A DNA stretch of 11,717 nucleotides, taken from NCBI GenBank assembly GCA_036278255.1, contig DASULK010000182.1:1-11717 (forward strand), given 5' to 3'. The notes below the pieces were generated by a model. The model made no database searches. It saw only the letters and a program-made list of their open reading frames with translations, and had not been told where the DNA came from. This document shows, one piece after another, positions 1 to 5,032 of this stretch; positions within the stretch are counted from its first letter, which is position 1; each line of letters opens with the position of its first letter. Source of the DNA: DASULK01 sp036278255. Lineage in GTDB: Bacteria > Actinomycetota > Actinomycetes > Mycobacteriales > Micromonosporaceae. A program made the position numbers and the translations under genes.

Positions 1-446
1 CGGCCGCCGGGTACAAGCACGCGCCGCAACTCGGCGAGCGGTGCCTTCCAGTCCTCGAGGTAGTGAAGGACCAGGCACGCGATGACGTCATCGAACGCGG
101 CGTCGGGGAACGGCAGAGGATCGCTGCCCAGGCCGCCCTGATGCAGGGCCGTGTCGTCGCCGAGCCGCTTCCGGGCTAAGTCCAGCATCTTGATGCTGGG
201 ATCGATGCCGGTCACGATCGCGCCGCGATCGCGCAGTGCCGCGAGCACGGGGCCGGCTCCACAACCGACGTCGAGGATCCGCCGCCCGGCCACGTCTCCG
301 GCCAGGTCCAGGATCGCGGGCCGGGCGTAGTAGCCGTTGAGGAGGCTGGACTCGGTCTCGGCCGCGTACGCCTCGGCGAAGCTGTCGTAGTCGTTGGCCA
401 GAGCCTGGCCGGCAGGTCGGGGCGAGTGCTCAAGGTCAGAAGACAT
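1..446 (-). CDS. Class I SAM-dependent methyltransferase, C-terminus beyond window
   Basis: Reading the minus strand from ATG at 446 gives 148 residues with no stop before the window edge, so the C-terminal part is missing. Residues 57-66 read ILDVGCGAGP, the glycine-rich SAM-binding motif I, with the acidic motif II residue in TGIDPS near residue 82. Residues 118-130 (FDDVIACLVLHYL) and the following LRRVLVPGG match motifs IV-VI of the Methyltransf_11/25 type. Such proteins transfer a methyl group from SAM to a small molecule or other acceptor; nothing here shows the substrate. Upstream of the ATG, an AGGATGG stretch could act as a weak ribosome binding site. The gene ends up next to the tRNA-derived attachment scar at 612-657, so it may be cargo of an integrated element lying to the left. 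It is unrelated in detail to the second methyltransferase at 3051-3857. Confidence 0.9.
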   Translation of the reverse strand, partial: MSSDLEHSPRPAGQALANDYDSFAEAYAAETESSLLNGYYARPAILDLAGDVAGRRILDVGCGAGPVLAALRDRGAIVTGIDPSIKMLDLARKRLGDDTALHQGGLGSDPLPFPDAAFDDVIACLVLHYLEDWKAPLAELRRVLVPGG

Positions 447-495
447 GCGGCCCATCCTGGCAGTTCTGATCGCTTCCCGGTGCCCACAAACCTCG

Positions 496-518
496 CCGTA
501 CAGCCATCCGTACAGCCA
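496..518 (+). repeat. Two tandem copies of an 11-bp sequence
   Basis: CCGTACAGCCA occurs at 496-506 and again at 508-518, a 12-bp period, in the non-coding stretch between the methyltransferase start and the tRNA-derived site. Close direct repeats beside an attachment core are often arm-type or excisionase sites; that role is inferred only from position. No gene is seen in 447-611 apart from this repeat. Confidence 0.5.
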
Positions 519-611
519 AGCCAGTCGACGGAGACTGTCCGGGGTTGACGTGAAGCGACACGACGAGCAGGCCAGCGGCAGTTACCGACGCTGACCGACA
601 GCAGTCTTGAT

Positions 612-657
612 CTTTGCAAGGCAGGGGTTAGGGGTTCGATTCCCCTCGGCTCCACCA
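612..657 (+). other. Attachment-site scar: 3' half of a tRNA-Ala(UGC)
   Basis: From 613 the sequence folds as the 3' half of a tRNA: anticodon loop TTTGCAA (613-619, anticodon TGC at 615-617), anticodon-stem strand GGCAG (620-624), five-base variable loop, a perfect T arm (AGGGG 630-634, loop TTCGATT, CCCCT 642-646), acceptor strand CGGCTCC (647-653), discriminator A and encoded CCA (655-657). No matching 5' acceptor strand (GGAGCCG) or D arm exists upstream, and the 5' anticodon stem is absent. It therefore cannot be a working tRNA. A 46-bp tRNA 3' segment of this kind is what actinomycete integrative elements duplicate when they insert into a tRNA gene. The intact copy would be expected to the left of the window. 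Confidence 0.85.
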
Positions 658-672
658 GCACACAAAGCCTGG

Positions 673-819
673 TCACAGGCCATCTTCATTCGGATTCTGA
701 TCGGTCTTTGATCGATCGTCGTCCTTGGCAGTCAGTAAATCGTCAGCAAACCCGCTGAACACCGCTTGGACAGAGGCAAAGAAGTCAGCAGGGGTGTGCG
801 TGTATCGGTTGAGCGCGGT
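673..819 (-). pseudogene. C-terminal remnant of a tyrosine recombinase/integrase
   Basis: The minus frame ending at the TGA at 673-675 encodes TALNRYTHTPADFF followed by an acidic, hydrophilic tail (ADDLLTAKDDDRS and on). The R-Y-T-H arrangement after a short TxLxRY stretch is how the catalytic tyrosine segment of actinobacterial phage-type integrases ends; the tyrosine codon is 802-804. Upstream (above ~828) no frame shows the rest of the catalytic domain (the R and HxxR boxes), so roughly 350 codons are missing. The stub ends only 16 bp from the tRNA-derived core, the usual position of an integrase gene next to its attachment site. The family assignment rests on this short motif and on position. 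Confidence 0.55.
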
Positions 820-905
820 CGACGACCTGGCCGAGCAGCCCGGCCCGGGCGAGTGAAGGCCGCCACGCGGACGCGCTGGCCAGTCCGCCGCTGACGCTGG
901 TTGAT

Positions 906-938
906 CCTTGATCTCAAGGTTGGTTGAAGCTTTAGCCT
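906..938 (+). promoter_or_regulatory. MerR-type promoter of the broken monooxygenase gene
   Basis: A -35 box TTGATC (908-913) and a -10 box TAGCCT (933-938) are separated by 19 bp, longer than a normal 17-bp spacer and typical of MerR-activated promoters. The spacer holds a dyad with TCAA (915-918) and TTGA (925-928) ends. A second perfect palindrome CCTTGATCTCAAGG (906-919) overlaps the -35 box. No cognate regulator is adjacent. The stretch 820-905 shows nothing recognisable. Confidence 0.55.
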
Positions 939-974
939 CGGTGTACCTACCCCTGAGCATCGAGGAGCGCAACG

Positions 975-1238
975 ATGGCCATCGTCTACCGAGTAGACAA
1001 GTTCGCTGTTCCGGAGCCGGTTCGGGAGGAGTTCTGGCGGCATGTACGGCGTACTCACGCAATCTTGCGTACGCAACCGGGATTCCTCGACGACACCCTG
1101 TTGGAGCAGCACTCCGGCCCGGGTCGCTTCAACGCCTTGACCATCGTGCGCTGGTAGTCGGCGGACGACCTGCTCGCGGCACGGGCTGCCGTGCAGGCAG
1201 CGCACCGAGGTGAGGCCCTCTCTGGCAGTCTTAGGTGA
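975..1238 (+). pseudogene. Antibiotic biosynthesis monooxygenase (ABM) domain protein, interrupted by TAG
   Basis: ATG at 975 follows a GAGGAG ribosome binding site (962-967) and opens a frame reading MAIVYRVDKFAVPEPVREEF, then PGFLDDTLLEQ and FNALTIVRW, characteristic of small ABM-fold (dimeric alpha+beta barrel) proteins of about 100 residues. After 60 codons the frame hits TAG at 1155-1157. It then continues without a shift as SADDLLAARAAVQAAHRGEA, the expected next helix of the family, before a TGA at 1236-1238. The normal ending of about 20 more residues is also lost. This reads as a nonsense mutation plus a decayed 3' end rather than a short functional protein. A 60-residue product would lack half of the barrel. 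Family known; the particular substrate is not deducible. Confidence 0.75.
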
Positions 1239-1285
1239 GACACCCAGGAAGTCTGGGTTTGCTGGACGGGGGGGGATGAGGAGAC

Positions 1286-1585
1286 ATGGCGCATCCTCGC
1301 CGGTGTTGTCACGTGCCTGGCTTTGTGCCTCGTAGGAGTTGCCCTGGCCACTAACTTTCGGGGTGTGACGGAGTGGTATGTGCGGCGGTCGATGGCCACG
1401 GCAAGCGTGCTGCGGCGAGTTCCCCCATGGCGCTGGTTGCCGAATGCTCGCTACGACCAGCGTGTGGCACGGTTCGTGCTGTTCGAGCGGGTGATTGGCG
1501 TGGCTTTCGCTTCGGTCGGCACCATTTTTTGATCGTTCTCGGCTACAGCGTCTTGTCCGGCGAACCGATCATTTCGAGCCGATGA
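1286..1585 (+). pseudogene. Small membrane protein gene broken by frameshifts
   Basis: A continuous protein can be read only across two frames. One frame gives TWRILAGVVTCLALCLVGVA, then TNFRGVTEWYVRRSMATAS, RRVPPWRWLP and FERVIGVAFASVGTIF, where it meets TGA at 1530-1532. The +1 frame resumes at once as LIVLGYSVLSGEPIISSR and ends at TGA 1583-1585. The break lies in a run of six T (1525-1530), and one more T restores the frame. The start also looks damaged: a purine-rich GATGAGGAG precedes ATG 1286, but that ATG is out of frame with the TWRIL reading. The intact product would be about 100 residues with two hydrophobic segments around a basic, tryptophan-rich loop, resembling uncharacterised actinobacterial membrane proteins. 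A sequencing error in the T run is possible. Confidence 0.6.
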
Positions 1586-1613
1586 CGAGCGAGCGGCCCG
1601 CATCTAGTCCCTA

Positions 1614-1973
1614 CTAGTCCAGCCACTCCGGTTCGGCGCCGCGGATCAGTTCGGCCAGCAGGCGATGGTCTCGTACGGCCTGCTGAAGGACGGCCCCCAG
1701 CCGCCGAAGCGCATCCAGGTCGGCGCTGTAAGCGGCGAACATACTGGCTTCGGAGTCGAACTCGATTCGGTCAGTAGCGTCCGGGCAATGGGCGCGGATG
1801 GCCTGCCGGGCGACGCCTTCCCAGCCGTAACCGTTGCCGTCAGCGTCGCATTCTTCGAATACATCGTGGGCGTCGTCCCAGGCGTCGTCGGTCATTGTCA
1901 GGCCGTAGTTGCCCGGTTCGTGGTCGTCCTCGTACAGGGTCAGTGGCGCGTACGTGGTCTCGTCGTGAATCAT
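1614..1973 (-). CDS. Imm51-like immunity protein
   Basis: This 119-residue acidic soluble protein starts at ATG 1973 and ends at TAG 1614. It contains YGLTMTDDAWDDAHDVFEE in the first third, GNGYGWEGVARQAI (residues ~47-60) and FDSEASMFAAYSADLDALRRLG (~73-94). These three blocks match what I know of the Imm51 immunity family, in which GNGYxW and FDxEAxMFxAYS are conserved. Imm51 proteins are thought to neutralise a co-encoded polymorphic toxin. No toxin gene is seen on either side. The neighbour on the left is a pseudogene, and the next minus-strand gene (2213-2896) is also of accessory character. The gene looks intact. There is no ribosome binding site; a TAAGCT hexamer lies 5 nt before the ATG, so it may be leaderless. 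Confidence 0.65.
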   Translation of the reverse strand: MIHDETTYAPLTLYEDDHEPGNYGLTMTDDAWDDAHDVFEECDADGNGYGWEGVARQAIRAHCPDATDRIEFDSEASMFAAYSADLDALRRLGAVLQQAVRDHRLLAELIRGAEPEWLD

Positions 1974-1992
1974 GCCGCAGCTTAGCTAGCCG

Positions 1993-2212
1993 ATGCGACG
2001 ACAACCGCGGCGTGAACACAGGCGGTGGCGAGGCTGGGCAGAGGCATCGACGCTCCTGGCCGAGTTGGCGAGCAAGCCGTGGGACCGAGCGGTGCTTTCC
2101 GGGTATGCCGACGTTGTGAAAGCCGCTACGGCTGGGCTGGTCGTAGGTGCGAGGCTGCTACGCGAGTCCGACGAGTACGCGGAAGGCGTGGAGAGGCACC
2201 TGTGCAACACCT
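1993..2212 (+). pseudogene. Possible fragment of an unrecognised gene
   Basis: An ATG-initiated plus frame encodes about 73 residues with a protein-like segment WAEASTLLAELASKPWDRAV followed by SGYADVVKAATAGLVVGARL and LRESDEYAEGVERHL. Beyond about 2212 the same frame is simply antisense to the next gene, and its composition becomes arginine/proline-rich nonsense. I do not recognise a family. The segment looks mostly helical, with an alanine/valine-rich stretch. There is no convincing ribosome binding site before 1993. It is best read as a remnant that lost its 3' end where the convergent gene 2213-2896 now finishes, but it could be non-coding. Confidence 0.3.
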
Positions 2213-2896
2213 TCAGCGCTCGGCGTCTCCATGCGGAAGCTTTTCCAGCCATCCGGGTGCCAAGCGGAGGCGGTCAGCGTATGGCGACAGGTTTTCGGGG
2301 TAGCGAGGACCAATGCGCCGCCAGAAGTCCACGAAGACCCATGGGGAGTCGAGTTCGAACTCATCGTCGGGGAACGCCCTGCCCAACTCGGGCTCCGCGT
2401 CGTAGCTGCCGTCCTCGTCCTCGCCGTCGTCCCAAGGGACGTGGATGAGGTAGGGGGCGACCTGTTCAACTGGGCGGCCGACGGCCTCGGCGACCAGGTC
2501 CGGCCGACCGGCGTACCTGGTGGCCAGCCGAGCGATGTCTTCCGGATCGTCACTGAAGTAGCCCGGTTCTGAGGCGAACCGGTCCAGCGTGACACCGTCG
2601 CGCAGCAGAACATGACGCCAATAGTCGCCGTCATGGATGCTCACTGTGCTCGCAAGTGCACCAAGGTCACGGGATACGAACTCCACGGCCGCGAGTTCGA
2701 GGAAATATTCCGGCCACACCACCACCGTCCACCCGTTCACCGGAGGGAAGATCCGCACGTCGTCGCCGCTCACCGGCTCGCTATTTTCGACGGCGTCAGC
2801 CGGCCACCCGTTCGTCGAGAAGAACCGGCCCGTCGCCGCCAGCACACCGCCTGCATCTTCGGTTTTGAACGCGGACACCGCTATGAACTCGCCCAT
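2213..2896 (-). CDS. Conserved hypothetical protein, 227 residues
   Basis: The gene runs from ATG 2896 to TGA 2213. The product is soluble and acidic: an N-terminal part MGEFIAVSAFKTEDAGGVLA and NGWTVVVWPEYF (residues ~54-65), a middle block IHDGDYWRHVLLRDGVTLDRFAS, then DPEDIARLATRYAGRPDLVAEAVGRP. It ends with an acidic linker and DSPWVFVDFWRRIGPRYP. The domain pattern is protein-like throughout and the frame has strong GC3, but I cannot name a family. Its size, acidity and position beside the Imm51-like gene would suit an immunity-type or other accessory protein; that is inference. Translation is probably leaderless: TAGCGT (2903-2908, minus strand) sits 6 nt before the ATG and there is no ribosome binding site. 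Confidence 0.75.
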   Translation of the reverse strand: MGEFIAVSAFKTEDAGGVLAATGRFFSTNGWPADAVENSEPVSGDDVRIFPPVNGWTVVVWPEYFLELAAVEFVSRDLGALASTVSIHDGDYWRHVLLRDGVTLDRFASEPGYFSDDPEDIARLATRYAGRPDLVAEAVGRPVEQVAPYLIHVPWDDGEDEDGSYDAEPELGRAFPDDEFELDSPWVFVDFWRRIGPRYPENLSPYADRLRLAPGWLEKLPHGDAER

Positions 2897-2902
2897 ACAG
2901 CC

Positions 2903-2908
2903 ACGCTA
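2903..2908 (-). promoter_or_regulatory. -10 hexamer of a probable leaderless promoter
   Basis: TAGCGT on the minus strand fits TANNNT and leaves 6 nt to the ATG at 2896. No good -35 box is visible. The rest of 2909-3050 shows no other gene or signal I can support. Confidence 0.35.
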
Positions 2909-3050
2909 GATGGATGACCATGGGGTAGTGCCACGCACAGTTGCATGATCGTCTGCAGATGAGCGGTTGATTACTCGGCGTGTCGTACTGCTACGTGTCA
3001 AGCGATCATGGCTCGCGGGTCGGAGGGCGCCGAAACCGGCTGGCGCCGGG

Positions 3051-3857
3051 ATGACGATGGTGATCAGTATGGCGGCCATGGGTAGCGAGATGATGGAGCA
3101 TTACGGCAGTGACTGCTTCGAGGAGACCCGGCTGAGGCGCTCCCCGCACGGACGGTTGGAGTACCTCCGTACGCAGGAACTGATCCGGCGGTGGCTAACG
3201 GTACCGGGCGCCCGGGTGCTGGACATCGGAGGCGGTACGGGCATCCATGCTGAGTGGCTTGCCGCAACGGGACACGAAGTGCATGTGGTTGACCTGGTGC
3301 CGTCCCACGTCGAGGCCGCCGCAGCGCTCGACGGCGTCACCGCGGAGGTCGGCGACGCCCGGAAGCTCAACGCCTCGGACAAGAGTGTGGACGTCGTCCT
3401 GCTGCTCGGCCCGCTGTATCACCTGACAGATCAGCGCGACCGGGCTCGGGCGTTGGCGGAGGCTGTCCGGGTGCTCCGGCCCGGTGGGCTGCTCGTTGCC
3501 GGTGGGATCAGCCGGTACATGTCTCTGTTGGAGGTCGGCAGCGACGGCCGGTTGACCGTCGAAATGCAGGCTTCGATCGCGGCTGTCATCGCTACCGGCC
3601 GCTACGACGGCCATGCGGGGTTTGTTGCCGCCCATTTCCACACCGCAGAGGAGCTCCGCGCCGAGGTACAGGCCGCCGGGGTGCGGGACGTCGCCGTCTA
3701 CGGCGTGGAAGGCCCGGCTTGGCTGGCACTCGATGCTGCCGGAATAAAAGAGTTCGACGCCCGAGTGGAGGCCGCGTTGCGCTGCGCCCGCCTCGTCGAA
3801 CAGGACCCGTTGCTGATTAACGCCAGCGCCCACCTGCTCGCGATTGGGCAGAAGTAG
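3051..3857 (+). CDS. Class I SAM-dependent methyltransferase
   Basis: Counted from ATG 3051 (268 residues), motif I VLDIGGGTG lies at residues 56-64, the acidic motif II residue in VVDLVP at 81, GDA at 101-103, motif IV VVLLLGPLYHL at about 115-125 and the VLRPGG turn after that. This is a complete class I Rossmann methyltransferase with a small C-terminal extension (FVAAHFHTAEEL and on). The N-terminal SPHGRLEYLRTQELIRRWL helix is typical of a small-molecule methyltransferase group common in actinobacteria. The substrate cannot be read from sequence. The start is uncertain: a TTG at 2967 leaves the frame open further upstream but adds a basic, unconserved-looking stretch, while ATGs at 3069, 3078, 3090 and 3093 are alternatives, and homology sense favours starting close to MEHYGSD. 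None has a clear ribosome binding site. Confidence 0.88.
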   Translation: MTMVISMAAMGSEMMEHYGSDCFEETRLRRSPHGRLEYLRTQELIRRWLTVPGARVLDIGGGTGIHAEWLAATGHEVHVVDLVPSHVEAAAALDGVTAEVGDARKLNASDKSVDVVLLLGPLYHLTDQRDRARALAEAVRVLRPGGLLVAGGISRYMSLLEVGSDGRLTVEMQASIAAVIATGRYDGHAGFVAAHFHTAEELRAEVQAAGVRDVAVYGVEGPAWLALDAAGIKEFDARVEAALRCARLVEQDPLLINASAHLLAIGQK

Positions 3858-3872
3858 CCGGCCAAGCGCCCC

Positions 3873-3878
3873 TAGGGT
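3873..3878 (+). promoter_or_regulatory. -10 hexamer of a probable leaderless promoter
   Basis: TAGGGT fits TANNNT and leaves exactly 6 nt to GTG 3885, which favours 3885 over GTG 3882 as the start of the next gene. There is no obvious -35 box. Confidence 0.3.
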
Positions 3879-3884
3879 GGTGTG

Positions 3885-4259
3885 GTGCGGGTTGAGGAAG
3901 TCGATGAGCGTGACAGCAGTTGGGAGGACACCAATCCCCGCTTCCGCGTGTACCTCTTCGAAGGTGGCGACGAGGCCACATGGAGTTCCTGGCGGGTTGC
4001 GACTTACGACATCGAGGGCGTCGACATCCTGGAGGTGATCCGATGGGCGCAGACGCAGGCTGGCGAAGAGCGACTCTATGCGGTCGCGCTCGTCGGTGAG
4101 CGTGAGGCAGCACCGCCTGGATTCCGGCGAGGACTGACCTGGCTGGTAGGCATGGATGCCAACGAGGCAGACGCGGCACGGAACCCTGCGTTCGTGGCTA
4201 TGCAGGCTCGGCGGGGCAAGAAGATCGTGAACGGTGGCACAGGTACTCGTGAAGTGTGA
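3885..4259 (+). CDS. Conserved hypothetical protein
   Basis: The frame gives about 124 residues: an acidic N-terminus, then NPRFRVYLFEGGDEATWSSW, DIEGVDILEVIRWAQTQAG, ERLYAVALVGE and RRGLTWLVGMDAN. The alternating strand/helix pattern and high GC3 support a real protein, but I do not recognise a named domain. The start is GTG 3882 or 3885; I prefer 3885 because a TAGGGT hexamer lies 6 nt upstream and no ribosome binding site exists, implying a leaderless mRNA. It follows the methyltransferase by about 27 bp on the same strand, so some readthrough is likely. Its last 62 bp (4198-4259) overlap the end of the convergent Nudix gene, where the residues (RRGKKIVNGGTGTREV) look poorly constrained. 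Confidence 0.7.
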   Translation: MRVEEVDERDSSWEDTNPRFRVYLFEGGDEATWSSWRVATYDIEGVDILEVIRWAQTQAGEERLYAVALVGEREAAPPGFRRGLTWLVGMDANEADAARNPAFVAMQARRGKKIVNGGTGTREV

Positions 4260-4704
4260 CGGCGGCGCGGTCGTCGCCGGTTGCGGCCAGTTCGGCGTAC
4301 TCGGGTGAGGCGAGGAACCGGGTCAGCATCTGCGCCGTCCCCGGGGTGAAGTTCCGGGCGAGCAGTTCGTCGGCCGGCACGAAGAGCATGGCTGCCCCTT
4401 CGCCGAGGACCACGTCCTCCTGGAGAGCGCAGGTGGAGCCGAAGAAGTAGTGCATCACTCGGTCCGGGTCCGGTAGCTCCTGCCGGGCGAAGATTCGCAG
4501 GCCGTCGTCGGCGCGTAGCATCGTTTCCTCCCACAGTTCCCGCTCCGCCGCCTGCTGCGGGTCCTCGCCGGGCTCCATCAGCCCACCGGGCAGGCACCAG
4601 TGGTGCGGATAGACCGGTGTCCGGCCGTCGCGTAGCTGGAGCAGCAAGGCGCCCGACCGGTCGACCAGCAGCACCACCGCGACTTCGACCGGCGACCTGT
4701 TCAA
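4198..4704 (-). CDS. Nudix hydrolase
   Basis: This 168-residue protein carries a Nudix box at residues 41-63, GLMEPGEDPQQAAERELWEE followed by TML: G, five residues, E, seven residues, REL, W and EE are all present. The usual glycine after EEx is replaced by methionine. Nudix enzymes hydrolyse a nucleoside diphosphate linked to another group, with Mg2+ bound by the box glutamates. HWCLPGG just before the box is also typical. The preferred start is TTG 4704, because GGAGGGG sits about 4 nt upstream in an otherwise featureless region; no nearby ATG fits. It lies downstream of the MFS/small-membrane operon on the same strand, but a hairpin at 4772-4799 probably separates them. The substrate is not predictable. 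Confidence 0.88.
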   Translation of the reverse strand: MNRSPVEVAVVLLVDRSGALLLQLRDGRTPVYPHHWCLPGGLMEPGEDPQQAAERELWEETMLRADDGLRIFARQELPDPDRVMHYFFGSTCALQEDVVLGEGAAMLFVPADELLARNFTPGTAQMLTRFLASPEYAELAATGDDRAAVTLHEYLCHRSRSSCPAEPA

Positions 4705-4771
4705 CTTCCCCTCCGACCTTTGGCGATGAGCGCGGTGGCTTCGGCGACCGTGCGGGGTTGGCCCAGCATGG

Positions 4772-4799
4772 CTGTCAGTCTGCCGCAGAGCGCTGACAG
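4772..4799 (-). terminator. Hairpin after the small membrane protein gene
   Basis: CTGTCAG (4772-4778) and CTGACAG (4793-4799) form a perfect 7-bp stem with a 14-nt loop, immediately downstream of the minus-strand stop at 4802. There is no U run, which is common for actinobacterial terminators. Moderate stem length keeps this tentative. Confidence 0.4.
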
Positions 4800-4801
4800 T
4801 C

Positions 4802-5032
4802 CTACCACCAGCTTGGGTACCACTTGAGGACCTTTTCCGGCGGGTCTGGGGGCTTTTCGGCCCTTTCCTGCCAGCCGCTGAAGGCGGCCCAGGTTAGGCA
4901 ACCCAACGTCGCGGTGGAGAGCGCGAAACGCCAGTCGGTCCCCCAGTCGAACCACCACGCAGCGCTGGAGAACAGCCAGAAAATGACGGCGGCGATACGC
5001 AGCCACCGCTGAAGGCGTGGGGAGCGCATCAT
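4802..5032 (-). CDS. Small membrane protein translationally coupled to the MFS gene
   Basis: The 76-residue product MMRSPRLQRWLRIAAVIFWL continues into a hydrophobic, tryptophan-rich stretch and a second hydrophobic segment STATLGCLTWAAFSGW, then a charged, proline-rich tail ending YPSWW. Two membrane helices with a basic N-terminus are likely. The first ATG (5030-5032) overlaps the stop TGA of the MFS gene (5029-5031) in an ATGA arrangement; a second ATG follows directly at 5027-5029. This tight coupling suggests co-expression with the exporter and perhaps an accessory role in it. I know of no named family. A larger overlapping frame (4701-5060) lacks protein-like features and was not chosen. 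Confidence 0.65.
   Translation of the reverse strand: MMRSPRLQRWLRIAAVIFWLFSSAAWWFDWGTDWRFALSTATLGCLTWAAFSGWQERAEKPPDPPEKVLKWYPSWW

Noticed and set aside
601..657. A complete tRNA gene
   Set aside because: Only the anticodon loop through CCA is present; no D arm or 5' acceptor strand can be found upstream.
212..676. A minus-strand frame containing VEPRGIEPLTPALQRSRL
   Set aside because: This is the well-known artefact of translating a tRNA 3' end; the remainder is antisense or out of frame to the methyltransferase.
732..1205. A 157-residue minus-strand frame
   Set aside because: Arginine-rich shadow of the ABM pseudogene region with no recognisable motif.
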